Source: Flavobacterium terrisoli
GTDB lineage: Bacteria; Bacteroidota; Bacteroidia; Flavobacteriales; Flavobacteriaceae
DNA: 64,000 nucleotides
Reading direction: 5' to 3'
Assembly: GCF_030167905.1 (NCBI RefSeq)
Contig: NZ_JARGNA010000001.1
Location: 186,001 to 250,000 of the forward strand
Shown here piece by piece: positions 54,981 through 64,000 of the stretch (position 1 is the stretch's first letter; the number at the start of each line of letters is the position of its first letter). The notes under the pieces were generated by a model. The model saw only the letters and a program-made list of their open reading frames with translations. It searched no databases and was not told the DNA's origin. Both the position numbers and the translations under genes were made by a program.

Positions 54981-56042
54981 CTAGTTCTTCTTAATTGTTG
55001 CCGCATAAATCTGCGTCAAAATATCGTTGATATTATATTTCCAGGTCCAATCCGGATAATGGGCTTTGAATTTAGACACATCGCTTACCCACCAAATATG
55101 GTCACCAATGCGGTTGGTTTCCGAATATTCGTAATTCATTGGTTTCCCTGTAATGGCTTCACACATTTCTATGGCTTCAGCCATCGAACAGTTGGAAAAT
55201 CTTCCGCCACCGGCATTATACACTTCTCCCTGTCTTGGATTTTGATAAAAATGCCAAAACATATTGACCAAATCCCAGCTGTGAATGTTGTCGCGAACTT
55301 GTTTGCCTTGGTAACCAAAAACCGTGTATTTATCTCCGGTAATAGCACATTTCATCAAATAGGATAAAAAGCCGTGCAACTGCGTTCCCGAATGATTTGG
55401 TCCGGTTAAACAACCGCCGCGGAAAACTCCGGTATTCATTCCGAAATATTTTCCGTATTCCTGAACCAAGACATCGGCAGCCACTTTGGAAGCGCCAAAC
55501 AAGGAGTGTTTGGTTTGGTCAATGCTCATCAATTCGTCAATACCTTCTTTGAAATAAGGATGGGATTCGTCTATTTCCCAGCGTTTGTCTAATTCTACCA
55601 ACGGTAAATAATTGGGTGTATCTCCATAAACTTTATTCGTTGATGTAAAGATAAAAGTCGCTTGCGGAGCATGTAAACGTGTCATTTCTAACATATTTAA
55701 TGTTCCATTGGCATTCACCGTAAAATCGGTCAAAGGCTCACGCGCTGCCCAATCGTGGCTTGGTTGTGCCGCGGTGTGAACAATCAGTTTAATGTCTGAC
55801 TTGTATTTGGAAAATAACTTTTCAAGCGCTTCAACGTTTCGGATATCGATGGCATGGTGTTCAAAATTGGGAACTTCCTTTACCAATTTTTCCGTATTCC
55901 ATTCTGTAGAAGCATTGGCACCAAAAAACACTTGACGCATATTGTTATCAATTCCTATAATTGTATCAAATTTATCCGCAAAAAAAGCAACTGATTCGCT
56001 ACCGATTAATCCTGATGAACCTGTTATAATGCAAATATTCAT
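54981..56042 (-). CDS. CDP-paratose 2-epimerase-like SDR enzyme lacking the catalytic Tyr
   Basis: 353 residues. NAD-binding [10 protein letters not shown] at the start, [14 protein letters not shown], and further on [22 protein letters not shown] and YNAGGG, the extended SDR pattern of CDP-paratose 2-epimerase-type proteins. The usual YxxxK reads LFGASK here, Phe in the Tyr place. I recall that relatives share this, so the family may use another acid. Coupled to 56044 by one base. Related to 57945 in fold. Confidence 0.8.
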   Translation of the reverse strand: MNICIITGSSGLIGSESVAFFADKFDTIIGIDNNMRQVFFGANASTEWNTEKLVKEVPNFEHHAIDIRNVEALEKLFSKYKSDIKLIVHTAAQPSHDWAAREPLTDFTVNANGTLNMLEMTRLHAPQATFIFTSTNKVYGDTPNYLPLVELDKRWEIDESHPYFKEGIDELMSIDQTKHSLFGASKVAADVLVQEYGKYFGMNTGVFRGGCLTGPNHSGTQLHGFLSYLMKCAITGDKYTVFGYQGKQVRDNIHSWDLVNMFWHFYQNPRQGEVYNAGGGRFSNCSMAEAIEMCEAITGKPMNYEYSETNRIGDHIWWVSDVSKFKAHYPDWTWKYNINDILTQIYAATIKKN

Positions 56043-56043
56043 G

Positions 56044-57942
56044 CTATCGTGTTATTTTGTATTCTGTGATCTTGATTTTATCCTTAATCTGAGATGGATG
56101 TTTGGGTATGAACTTATAATATTTAACTTTTGGAATCTCATTGGGTGCTTCAAAAATAGCATTAAAATATTTAGTTTCATTGATTATTCTGTCATAAAAA
56201 ACGCCCGATTCCAATAATGATTTTGAGGTTCTATGCTTAGCGATATTACCATCTTCCGTATAAATTTCAAGGCTTATTTCAGGAGAATGCTCAATAACTG
56301 TAACCACTTTTCCCAGTAGATTGTTGTAAACGCTTACCTCATAGAAAATGTCTTCATGTGGAATTAACGGAGAATCTATAAGCATGGCATACTCTTTTGT
56401 TTTTTCAAGCTTAACCGGTTTGAAATCCAATCTCTTTTGCAACAACACCAAACTTCTTCCGTCAAAATCAAATTTATCCACAACCTTATAATTTTTGATG
56501 AGGGCCAAATTTACTTTGGGCTCATCAAAAAAGGGATATCTTCCATCGATAGAAGCCACATCGTAAATTACATATTCAGGAGCTTTGCCGGAATTGTAAT
56601 GGTCAAAATTCATGTTTTCTAAATGTTTTGTATATGCTATATAAGATTGAATAACGGGTCTTGGCCCATAATTCAATTTGTTCATTAGCAACAACTGGAC
56701 ATTCCAAGGATAGATATCAACGGTTTTATCCCCTATTTTTTGTAAAACCGATTGTGGTAGTTGAGAGGCATTTGGGAATAAATGCATCCCCGCTGTTGGA
56801 GTGAATTCATTAAACTGTGAAATATAGGTTGACTTAGGAAGTTTTTCAGCTATCTCGAGTGTTCTGTCATTGTCAAATATTAAAAACTTAAACGGTATTA
56901 AAAGAGCTGTTACAAAAAGCACTTTTGCATACCATTTGGTGCTGTTTATATGCAAATCTAAATTACAGATGAGAAGTATTGATACATAAATAAAAAAGTC
57001 ATAAACGTGTCCGTCGGCCCGGGTAAAGGTTTGCTTGTATAAAATGAGAAATGATATTCCAAACAAAAACAGTATTGTTATTTTTTTCAACCAATCTTTT
57101 TTATTAAAAATATTGAGGTTAAAAAACATGACGGCTATCAACAAAATTATCATGATGATAAAATGCGGAATACTATGATAAATGGTGTTTTCAAGATACA
57201 TAATTTCATTATAGCCGCTTATCAGTTCCATACCGGATTTAATATATGGCAATAAAGAAACATTCAATACTGTGCTCAATGAAAACACTAATATGACAGG
57301 CAGTAAGGCATAAGAAATTAAGTATATCCACTTTTCATTCCTTTTGATTGCGTTATAAATTAAGCCTGCATAAAAAAGAGGAAAAGCGATTAAACCGGTA
57401 TTGAATTTTATATAAAAAGCCAGTATAACAATGGCGATTTGAAAAAGATAATAGATTGGTTTGGGATTGTCCAAACTCATTCTTATCCAAAAAATTAAAA
57501 AGGCCATCAAAATCAAAGCCCCGGCTGCGGTTGAATTAGAAGGGAAAATCAAGCAAACGGAAAGAATAATCAAGAAGGTAATTATCTTATTATTGCTTTT
57601 TTTAAGGCTATAAAAAAACAAAAAGAAATAGTTTATAAAGACAAATAAATCATAGGCTAAAATTAAATACTTATTTTCCCCAATATTTATCCTGGTACAT
57701 AAATAGCCCATTGGCCCATAGGTAAACGAAAATTCTGTACCCCAATTTAAGTTATTTAAATTGGCATAATTTAAAGCAATTCCCCATGACGGATCTAATG
57801 ATACCCATAATGGCTGACCCAACGTATAAGGATAAACATTTGATGAAAAAAAGTTTTGAAAAATTAAATAGGCAGCAATAAATGCTATAAAAAAGCTTAA
57901 TAAATTTGTTTTATCCTTTAAAAACCCTTTGATAAAGTCCAT
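56044..57942 (-). CDS. large membrane protein of unknown function (GT-C or polymerase-like)
   Basis: 632 residues. About 10-12 membrane helices in residues 15-340, then a soluble, probably periplasmic part to the C-terminus. Short notable segments are [20 protein letters not shown] and [17 protein letters not shown], with acidic and aromatic residues in the first loop as in GT-C glycosyltransferases. It does not match a family I can name. Sits between two related epimerase genes, at 1-2 bp from each. Confidence 0.7.
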   Translation of the reverse strand: MDFIKGFLKDKTNLLSFFIAFIAAYLIFQNFFSSNVYPYTLGQPLWVSLDPSWGIALNYANLNNLNWGTEFSFTYGPMGYLCTRINIGENKYLILAYDLFVFINYFFLFFYSLKKSNNKIITFLIILSVCLIFPSNSTAAGALILMAFLIFWIRMSLDNPKPIYYLFQIAIVILAFYIKFNTGLIAFPLFYAGLIYNAIKRNEKWIYLISYALLPVILVFSLSTVLNVSLLPYIKSGMELISGYNEIMYLENTIYHSIPHFIIMIILLIAVMFFNLNIFNKKDWLKKITILFLFGISFLILYKQTFTRADGHVYDFFIYVSILLICNLDLHINSTKWYAKVLFVTALLIPFKFLIFDNDRTLEIAEKLPKSTYISQFNEFTPTAGMHLFPNASQLPQSVLQKIGDKTVDIYPWNVQLLLMNKLNYGPRPVIQSYIAYTKHLENMNFDHYNSGKAPEYVIYDVASIDGRYPFFDEPKVNLALIKNYKVVDKFDFDGRSLVLLQKRLDFKPVKLEKTKEYAMLIDSPLIPHEDIFYEVSVYNNLLGKVVTVIEHSPEISLEIYTEDGNIAKHRTSKSLLESGVFYDRIINETKYFNAIFEAPNEIPKVKYYKFIPKHPSQIKDKIKITEYKITR

Positions 57943-57944
57943 TC

Positions 57945-59006
57945 CTACTTCAGTATTGATTGCAATTGATTCTCGTTTGTTTTTATCCAGTCATAGATAT
58001 CCTGAAAAACGGTTTCTACCGATTTTTTTGGCTTCCATCCTATTTCGTTTTCAATACGGGAATTATCCGTTACAAAAATCCGCAAATCGGCTGTTCTTGT
58101 GGCTGTTTCCGAAGCAATGTTAATCGAATTTCCGGTAATTTTTTCGCAGATTTTGGTCATTTCCAATAACGAAGCGCTGTTTTCCAATCCGCCGCCAACA
58201 TTGTAGATTTTACCCTTGAATTTTTCGATTTGGTGAATTTGCAAATCAATCAATTCAACCAAATCATCCACATGAAGGATATCACGAACTTGCTTTCCTG
58301 TTCCGCCGTAACCAATGTATTTTAAGGATTGATTCCAAAAATGTTTGACCATCCAAAGCGTTACAACACCTTGATCGGTTTTACCCATTTGTCTTGGCCC
58401 GGCAATAACGCCAAATCTTGTAACGGCAGCCTGTAAACCGTAAAAAGCAGCATATTCCTGAATAAAAAGTTCCGAAGCCAGTTTAGTCGTTCCATAAAAA
58501 GAACGCGCGCCTTCTAATGATAATTCTTCTGAAATCCCTTTCGGTGAAATGCCTTTGGTGGTTTGATTTTCATCAAAGGCAAAACGCGTTTCTGCTTCGA
58601 TAAAATTGGCATTTTCAATCCAGTCAATCGGATAAACCCTGCTGGTTGAAAGGAAAATTAATTTAGCTTTATTTTTCAGGCAAGCATTAAAACAGTTTAT
58701 CGAACCGTATAAATTATTATTGATGACATAAGTAGGATCTGAATCCAACCCGGCAGTAACTGACGGTTCGGCCGAAGCTTCCACTAAAACATCAAAATTA
58801 CCCAAAGCGGAAAGATCTTCATTGTTTCTGATGTCACCATGAAAAAACGGAATTCCTGCTTTTTGAAAATCAGACAGATTCAATTCTGAACCTCTTCGTT
58901 TCAGGTTGTCAAATGCCACGATTTCATAAGCCGGGTATTTTGTCTTTAGCTGTAAACAAAGGGTTGACCCAACAAATCCGGCGCCACCGGTTACTACAAT
59001 TTTCAT
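57945..59006 (-). CDS. NAD-dependent epimerase, CDP-paratose 2-epimerase-like
   Basis: 353 residues from the ATG at 59006, overlapping the rfbD stop as ATGA. Motifs: GGAGFVGSTL, LSTSRVYP, catalytic YGTTK (YxxxK), FGVIAGPRQMGKTDQG, GKQVRDILHVDDL and YNVGGG. These fit the TyvE/RfbE group, which changes the configuration of a CDP-sugar at C2. No CDP-sugar synthesis genes are in view, so the actual substrate may differ. Confidence 0.85.
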   Translation of the reverse strand: MKIVVTGGAGFVGSTLCLQLKTKYPAYEIVAFDNLKRRGSELNLSDFQKAGIPFFHGDIRNNEDLSALGNFDVLVEASAEPSVTAGLDSDPTYVINNNLYGSINCFNACLKNKAKLIFLSTSRVYPIDWIENANFIEAETRFAFDENQTTKGISPKGISEELSLEGARSFYGTTKLASELFIQEYAAFYGLQAAVTRFGVIAGPRQMGKTDQGVVTLWMVKHFWNQSLKYIGYGGTGKQVRDILHVDDLVELIDLQIHQIEKFKGKIYNVGGGLENSASLLEMTKICEKITGNSINIASETATRTADLRIFVTDNSRIENEIGWKPKKSVETVFQDIYDWIKTNENQLQSILK

Positions 59007-59860
59007 ACTGTAATGGTTTTTAAGCTTTCGTCCCAATTTTTAATTTGAATTCCAAAAGTGTTCTTGATTTTTGTTTTGTCTAAAACACTATAACTTGGTC
59101 TCTTGGCCGGAGTTGGAAACCCCGAAGTAGGAATTGATTGTAAATTTATATTTATATTGTTGATTTCAAATATTTTTTGGGCAAAATCAAACCAACTGCA
59201 TTGGCCTTCATTGCTGAAGTTATAGATGCCGTAGTTGTCAGTTGCCGGTTGTTGATTGTCGGTTAAAATTATTTGAACTAAGGCGTTGGCTAAATCAACT
59301 GCATTCGTGGGCGTTCCAATTTGATCATTGACCACCGAAAGACTGTCTCTTTCCGAAGCCAAGCGAAGCATGGTTTTCATAAAATTATGGCCAAATTGGG
59401 AATAAACCCAGGAAGTTCTGATGATAAAATGCTTCTCCCATGTTTGCTGAATGGCCATTTCACCGTCGAGTTTTGTTTGACCATAAACTCCCGTTGGGCT
59501 GGGTAAATCAGTTTCCGTATAAGGTGATTGTTTGTTTCCGTCAAAAACAAAATCAGTGGAAACGTGAAGTAAAACCGTATTGTGTGCCTTGCAAACCTCA
59601 GCCATATTTTTGGCTCCAATCACATTAATTAAATGCGCTTTTTCGGGTTCACTTTCGGCTTTGTCAACTGCGGTATAGGCTGCTGTGTTGATGCAATAAT
59701 CGGGTTGGTGTTTAGTGAAAATTTGTCTGCTCTTTTCTAAATCGGTAATGTTCAATTCTGCCGAACTACAAAAAACAAATGTTAAGTCAGGGTAATTCGG
59801 TGCAATAAATTGCAAGCTTTGACCTAATTGTCCCGCACTTCCTGTAACTAAAACTACCAT
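59003..59860 (-). CDS. rfbD: dTDP-4-dehydrorhamnose reductase
   Basis: 285 residues. NADPH-binding GSAGQLGQSL, INTAAYTAVDKAE, HVSTDFVFDG, catalytic YGQTK (YxxxK) and the family end VLDKTKIKNTFGI. Last step of dTDP-L-rhamnose synthesis. Overlaps rfbC by 7 bp and the epimerase by 4, so coupled. Confidence 0.94.
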   Translation of the reverse strand: MVVLVTGSAGQLGQSLQFIAPNYPDLTFVFCSSAELNITDLEKSRQIFTKHQPDYCINTAAYTAVDKAESEPEKAHLINVIGAKNMAEVCKAHNTVLLHVSTDFVFDGNKQSPYTETDLPSPTGVYGQTKLDGEMAIQQTWEKHFIIRTSWVYSQFGHNFMKTMLRLASERDSLSVVNDQIGTPTNAVDLANALVQIILTDNQQPATDNYGIYNFSNEGQCSWFDFAQKIFEINNININLQSIPTSGFPTPAKRPSYSVLDKTKIKNTFGIQIKNWDESLKTITV

Positions 59861-60405
59861 GCCTTTTTGGCGTTTTCTAATGTGGATTGAACTCTGTCTT
59901 TCTCCGAAATTATAAGTCTTTCTGAAGGGAAATTCCAGTCAATATTGATGGTTTTATCATTGTAGATGATTCCGCCTTCGCTTTCTTTGTTATAGAAATT
60001 ATCACATTTATAAAAGAACACTGCGGTATCGCTCAACACTAAAAATCCATGGGCAAAACCTCTTGGCACAAAAAATTGCTTTTGGTTTTCTCCCGATAAA
60101 ACTACCGATTCATATTGTCCATAGGTTGGTGATTCCTGTCTAATATCAACTGCTACATCTAAAACTTCACCTTGTAAGACTCTGACCAATTTGGCTTGTG
60201 AGTGTGCTCCGGTTTGGTAATGCAATCCGCGTAAAACGCCTTTTGAAGAATAGGATTGGTTGTCTTGTACAAAATGAGTATCTTGGCCAACACCTTGCTG
60301 AAAAGTTTTTTCGTTAAAACTTTCCATAAAATAGCCTCTTTCATCACGGATGATATTCGGCTCAATGATAAAACAGCCTTCGAGTTTTGTTGGAATAAAA
60401 TTCAT
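59854..60405 (-). CDS. rfbC: dTDP-4-dehydrorhamnose 3,5-epimerase
   Basis: 183 residues, cupin fold. Catalytic His in LRGLHYQTG, the conserved DVAVDIRQESPTYG and VPRGFAHGFLVLSD with substrate-contact residues, and the late Tyr-rich YKCDNFYNKESEGGIIYND. Third step of dTDP-rhamnose synthesis. The start touches the rfbA stop. Confidence 0.95.
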   Translation of the reverse strand: MNFIPTKLEGCFIIEPNIIRDERGYFMESFNEKTFQQGVGQDTHFVQDNQSYSSKGVLRGLHYQTGAHSQAKLVRVLQGEVLDVAVDIRQESPTYGQYESVVLSGENQKQFFVPRGFAHGFLVLSDTAVFFYKCDNFYNKESEGGIIYNDKTINIDWNFPSERLIISEKDRVQSTLENAKKAW

Positions 60406-61263
60406 TTAAATCAAACTTAATAAATGATTGCCATAACCACTTTTTAATAACGGTTGGGCCAATTTTTTTAATTGCTCTGCGTTGATAAAGCCCATTCTAT
60501 AAGCGGCTTCTTCAATGGCACCAATTTTTAATCCCTGTCTTTCTTCAATAACCTGAACAAACTGACTGGCTTGCATCAGGGAATTAAAAGTACCGGTATC
60601 TAACCAGGCGGTTCCTCTGTCGAGGATGCTTACTTTGAGCTTTCCTCTTTTGAGGTATTCCTTATTTACATCGGTTATTTCAAGTTCGCCTCTGTGACTT
60701 GGTTTTATATTCGCAGCAATTTCAACAACATCATTGTCATAAAAATAAATTCCCGGAACAGCATAATTGGATTTTGGTTGTTCGGGTTTTTCTTCTATGG
60801 ACAATACTTTGCCATTGGTATCAAAATCAACGACTCCATAGCGTTCGGGATCATGAACATGGTAGGCATAAATGATTCCGCCATCAGGATTGTTATTGGC
60901 CAAAAGCAAATCAGAAAGTCCGGTGCCATAAAATATATTATCTCCTAAAACCAGGGCTACTTTGTCATTGCCGATAAATTCTTTCCCGATGATAAAAGCT
61001 TCTGCCAAACCATTAGGGTTTTCCTGCACCGCATATTCAAATCGACAGCCTAAACTGGAACCATCGCCTAATAATTGTCGGAATAACGGTAAATCATGCG
61101 GTGTAGAAATAATCAGAATTTCACGAATCCCCGACCACATCAAGGTTGACAATGGATAATATATCATTGGTTTATCGTAAATCGGCATTAACTGTTTGCT
61201 GACTGCCAGAGTCAACGGATGCAATCTTGTGCCTGATCCTCCTGCTAAAATTATTCCTTTCAT
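60406..61263 (-). CDS. rfbA: glucose-1-phosphate thymidylyltransferase
   Basis: 285 residues. NTP site [11 protein letters not shown], substrate segment [20 protein letters not shown], metal site VLGDNIFYG and the allosteric/C-terminal part with GTAWLDTGT. Makes dTDP-glucose, the first step of the pathway. The second enzyme, rfbB, is not found in the window. Confidence 0.96.
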   Translation of the reverse strand: MKGIILAGGSGTRLHPLTLAVSKQLMPIYDKPMIYYPLSTLMWSGIREILIISTPHDLPLFRQLLGDGSSLGCRFEYAVQENPNGLAEAFIIGKEFIGNDKVALVLGDNIFYGTGLSDLLLANNNPDGGIIYAYHVHDPERYGVVDFDTNGKVLSIEEKPEQPKSNYAVPGIYFYDNDVVEIAANIKPSHRGELEITDVNKEYLKRGKLKVSILDRGTAWLDTGTFNSLMQASQFVQVIEERQGLKIGAIEEAAYRMGFINAEQLKKLAQPLLKSGYGNHLLSLI

Positions 61264-61264
61264 A

Positions 61265-62248
61265 TTAGTCTTTCAATTTGGCCATTTGAGTTTTGTAATA
61301 GTGCTTTAAAAGCCCCAGAAGAATGAAAATGAATATAAACGAAACCGGTAATATCATTTTCATTTTATTGTTTGGCGCTCTCTTATTTCTGTTATTTAAG
61401 GTACTCGTGTTATCCTTAATCACTTTATCAAGGCTAACTAATGCAATTCGAAGATTTCCTTGTTCGGCGACTAATGCATCTTTAGTTTTAATTACTTCAT
61501 CCAATTGAGAGTTTTCGCTATAGTAAACCAATTTGTCACTTTTCTGAGCTCCGTTTACAGTACTGTTCAATGAATTCAAAACCCCGTTAATCTGAGCAAT
61601 TATCGAGTCGTTTTCAACCATTTTTATTCTAACGTTGTTCAAATACTCCTTTTGAATTCGAGTATAATGCGCTGTATTGTTAAGGTAATTAAGTAACGGC
61701 TTAACGGTTTTCTCTTCTGAGGTTAAACCATCTGTTGAGAATGAGATCAAATGGTAAGGATAATTTTTACTGGTCAAAGGTTCATTGACTACTTTTTTGA
61801 TATCGCCATCTTCCGCCAACAATTTAATCATATCAAAATTTTGATTTTTATTCTCAATAAATTTATACAAATCAACTACAGGTGAAATGCTGATGGACTT
61901 GAATTTTCTTGGGTTTTGTATTCCTACCACTTTTTTCAAAAAAACGGTATCGCCTTCCTCAAGTTTAGATTGCAGCAAATCAACTTTAGCATACAGATAA
62001 TCTACAGAGCCAAAATTAGGAACAACCATAATCTGATTGTCATAAATTTTAGTGGTTTTGTCTATATAATAACCCAATCCTGCGCCAAGAACAAATAGTA
62101 TTCCAACCCAAATAATGTTTCTCTTGAAAAACAAAAATCCTTTGAAAATCTGATTCGAAATGTTTTCAAAAAAATTTCCGATTCTCTTAGAAATCTGAGA
62201 TAAATCTATTTCCTGATTGTCAGGGTTATTTTGAGATGTTGCGCTCAT
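61265..62248 (-). CDS. Wzz-like chain-length regulator
   Basis: 327 residues. Membrane helices at about 44-64 and 293-313 enclose a periplasmic domain with coiled-coil sequence at about 190-280. This is the two-helix shape of polysaccharide co-polymerases, which set chain length with Wzy. No kinase domain is fused, so it is of the Wzz rather than the BY-kinase type. Only 2 bp from rfbA. Confidence 0.82.
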   Translation of the reverse strand: MSATSQNNPDNQEIDLSQISKRIGNFFENISNQIFKGFLFFKRNIIWVGILFVLGAGLGYYIDKTTKIYDNQIMVVPNFGSVDYLYAKVDLLQSKLEEGDTVFLKKVVGIQNPRKFKSISISPVVDLYKFIENKNQNFDMIKLLAEDGDIKKVVNEPLTSKNYPYHLISFSTDGLTSEEKTVKPLLNYLNNTAHYTRIQKEYLNNVRIKMVENDSIIAQINGVLNSLNSTVNGAQKSDKLVYYSENSQLDEVIKTKDALVAEQGNLRIALVSLDKVIKDNTSTLNNRNKRAPNNKMKMILPVSFIFIFILLGLLKHYYKTQMAKLKD

Positions 62249-62256
62249 AAAAATTA

Positions 62257-63948
62257 TTATTTAACGTTAAAGATTTGTTCTAATATTTTAATTGTAATTA
62301 AATAAGTCGGTTTCACTCCTGTCGTTCCCAATCCGCCTGATGCCAATGTGCTTCCGGTTTCCAAAGGATTATCCGAAGCATAATAAGCATAACGGACTTT
62401 CACATTAGGATGGATGCTCTTTCTGATTTTCGAAGCCGATTGAATAGCCTTTTGATAGTAAGAACCTTCCATTTCAAGACCAATTACTTCCCAGGTTGAC
62501 TCGTGGAAGAATTTTAATAAATCTTTGTTCTGAAGTGAAGTTCCCAATACGGTAACCATTGGTCCCGAAAATACGGGGATACCATTGCCTTCAAACATCT
62601 CTGCGGTCAATTCATTTTCGAATGGATAATTATCGGCTGTTCCTTCGTTGATGTGCGCCGATGGAATCATAATATCGCCTTTTCCGCCTTGTAAAATTCC
62701 GGCTTTTCCCATAATGGAAACCGATTCTACATTGAGGAAAATTTTGGTTTTCCCGTCTTTATAAGGTTTCAATAATTCATCAATCGTTTCAAAAGCCTGC
62801 TCGCCAAAAGCATAATCCATAACAATCAGTACCGGGCTTTCTTTTCCGATTACGGCTTTCGGGAAACTTGATTTGGCCCAATCAATTTTAGCGGTGTCAA
62901 AAATCTGAACATCGATATTGGTTCCTGATTGGTCAGGTAAAGAAATCATTCCTTGCTTCAAGGCAACTTCCTCTACTTTATTTCTAACCGGATCAGCTCC
63001 GGATTTACTCAATTCTTCATAAATAAAGAAATCCGATTTGTCCTTGAATTTGGTTTTCAAAACGTTTGTGGCAAAAATCGAATTCATCACACTGTGCATG
63101 TTGGCACTGATAATGTGAATCGGTCTTTCCAACAAATTATTGGCTTTCAGCGTTTCTTTGATGGTAGTTGCCCAAATTTCACCGTGGATATGATGTCCTA
63201 ATCTTTCTCTTAGAATCGGACTGAACGTAATGGTTCTTTTGTTGTTATCGACGATTTCTTCAATGGCTAATTTTCCTAACCAGTAAATCACATGTAAAAA
63301 TCTATCTGGTTTTTCTTTGGTTCCAAAAGAATCATAAATGTCTAAAACCTCCGAAAAACTTCTCCCCAAAACATTCGCCGCATGAGAAATCGCGATTTCC
63401 TTTTCGGTCTGTGTAAACTTTTTGTTTTGTAAAACTGCCTGCTCTAATTTTTGCCAATCACGGGTCAATTCAACGTTGCTTTCATCAAGCAAAACGCGGT
63501 CTTTGATTTTGTGTGATTCGATAAAGATAAAAGTCAAATGCGTTAAAATATCATAGATGTCCGAACGGCCACGTGTGATTTCCACGTTCATTTGTTCTTC
63601 ATCGATACGGTAACAGTTTCTTCTTCTCTTTGGTGGAACAATCGCCTGGAAGTGCGATTTTGAATAACCTTCATCTGAAGTTAAATTGATAAAACGACAT
63701 TCTTCAATGCCTACCGGAAGTCTTTCAATAACATAAAGCAAACCGTTGAGTTCTACTTTTTCTTCTGCAATGCTTCCGTAAATTTCAGGTCTTAGAGAAA
63801 GTAACGCTTCTCTTAACGTTTCTCCTGAAACACCCATTGGTTTATAGAAACCTCTGTTAAATAAATGTCTCATGGTAATGTACAATCGTTCGATAGCTGC
63901 CGACGATTCTTGCGCTCTTGAGCGCGAAATGTTTTTAATTTCTTTCAT
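62257..63948 (-). CDS. DUF6909 protein, possible nucleoside-phosphorylase-like domain
   Basis: 563 residues from the ATG at 63948, which fits the -7 box at 63970. No signal peptide or membrane helix. The last third has VIGLEMEGSYYQKA, similar to the (V/G)xEMEG region of purine nucleoside phosphorylases and AMP/MTA nucleosidases, together with FSGPMVTVLGTS. The N-terminal half is helical. Family recognised as DUF6909 from memory; activity not assigned. First gene of the long minus-strand locus, but may serve core metabolism. Confidence 0.72.
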   Translation of the reverse strand: MKEIKNISRSRAQESSAAIERLYITMRHLFNRGFYKPMGVSGETLREALLSLRPEIYGSIAEEKVELNGLLYVIERLPVGIEECRFINLTSDEGYSKSHFQAIVPPKRRRNCYRIDEEQMNVEITRGRSDIYDILTHLTFIFIESHKIKDRVLLDESNVELTRDWQKLEQAVLQNKKFTQTEKEIAISHAANVLGRSFSEVLDIYDSFGTKEKPDRFLHVIYWLGKLAIEEIVDNNKRTITFSPILRERLGHHIHGEIWATTIKETLKANNLLERPIHIISANMHSVMNSIFATNVLKTKFKDKSDFFIYEELSKSGADPVRNKVEEVALKQGMISLPDQSGTNIDVQIFDTAKIDWAKSSFPKAVIGKESPVLIVMDYAFGEQAFETIDELLKPYKDGKTKIFLNVESVSIMGKAGILQGGKGDIMIPSAHINEGTADNYPFENELTAEMFEGNGIPVFSGPMVTVLGTSLQNKDLLKFFHESTWEVIGLEMEGSYYQKAIQSASKIRKSIHPNVKVRYAYYASDNPLETGSTLASGGLGTTGVKPTYLITIKILEQIFNVK

Positions 63949-63969
63949 TAAATTTTGTTTTCTAACCCG

Positions 63970-63977
63970 CAAAGATA
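63970..63977 (-). promoter_or_regulatory. -7 box TATCTTTG for the DUF6909 gene
   Basis: TATCTTTGCGGG on the minus strand, about 22 bp before the ATG at 63948. No TTG is seen 19 bp upstream. Because the box lies so close, the longer frame from 63972 is unlikely. Confidence 0.6.
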
Positions 63978-64000
63978 AGGTTTTTGTGATTAGTTGGTTA

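Overview
The window looks like a chromosomal piece of a Flavobacterium-type bacterium (Bacteroidota, Flavobacteriaceae). It is AT-rich, and many genes carry Bacteroidota -7 boxes of the form TAnnTTTG, with TTG about 19 nt upstream in the clearest cases. It encodes the type IX secretion lipoprotein SprE/PorW and a secreted protein with a type IX sorting tail. It also shows the Bacteroidota habit of an atpB-E-F-H-A-G operon without atpD and atpC. I saw no tRNA, rRNA, CRISPR array, transposase or phage gene.

Layout. 1-3.7 kb: a tandem pair of DUF3857/transglutaminase-like proteins, the second lacking the catalytic triad. 3.8-10.5 kb (minus): a core operon of flippase, dut, sugar nucleotidyltransferase, TPR protein, DUF4292 lipoprotein and an EnvC-like protein. 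It is interrupted by a small GIY-YIG gene that has an in-frame stop and sits between palindromes. 10.5-11 kb: a GNAT acetyltransferase. 11-17.9 kb (minus): a six-gene cluster of two coiled-coil proteins (one membrane-bound), a membrane-anchored substrate-binding/OmpA fusion, an ABC permease, an ABC ATPase and a CbbX-like AAA+ ATPase. An internal terminator-like hairpin sits at the permease start, and near-identical terminators lie at both ends. This is the best candidate for an undescribed system.

18-27 kb (minus): ATP synthase genes preceded by two small assembly-type membrane proteins, a bactofilin and sprE. 27-36 kb: mixed housekeeping genes (ABC exporter with a DUF5687 protein, ferredoxin-type reductase, heptosyltransferase-like GT9, DUF4254, upp, DUF6427, DUF6341, purD). 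The reductase and DUF4254 leaders share a sequence element. 35.6-37 kb: a secreted Asp-box repeat protein with a type IX sorting tail.

37-64 kb is a large surface-polysaccharide locus. A plus-strand group (CapK/PaaK-like enzyme, wecB, GT4) converges on a long minus-strand series. That series runs from a DUF6909 protein and a Wzz-like protein through rfbA, rfbC, rfbD, two CDP-paratose-2-epimerase-like enzymes, an FkbM methyltransferase, two polyprenol-type GT2 enzymes and two large membrane proteins. It continues through a Wzx-like flippase, two polymerase/ligase-like proteins, further glycosyltransferases and a UDP-glucuronate decarboxylase-like enzyme, and ends with an initiating sugar-phosphate transferase. 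Together these would make nucleotide sugars, assemble a lipid-linked repeat unit, flip and polymerise it, and decorate it. No rfbB is present, so dTDP-rhamnose synthesis would need an enzyme encoded elsewhere.

Starts were moved from the longest frame to internal ATGs where the extension ran into terminators or promoters. All functions are inferred from sequence motifs and remembered family features; no database search was run.
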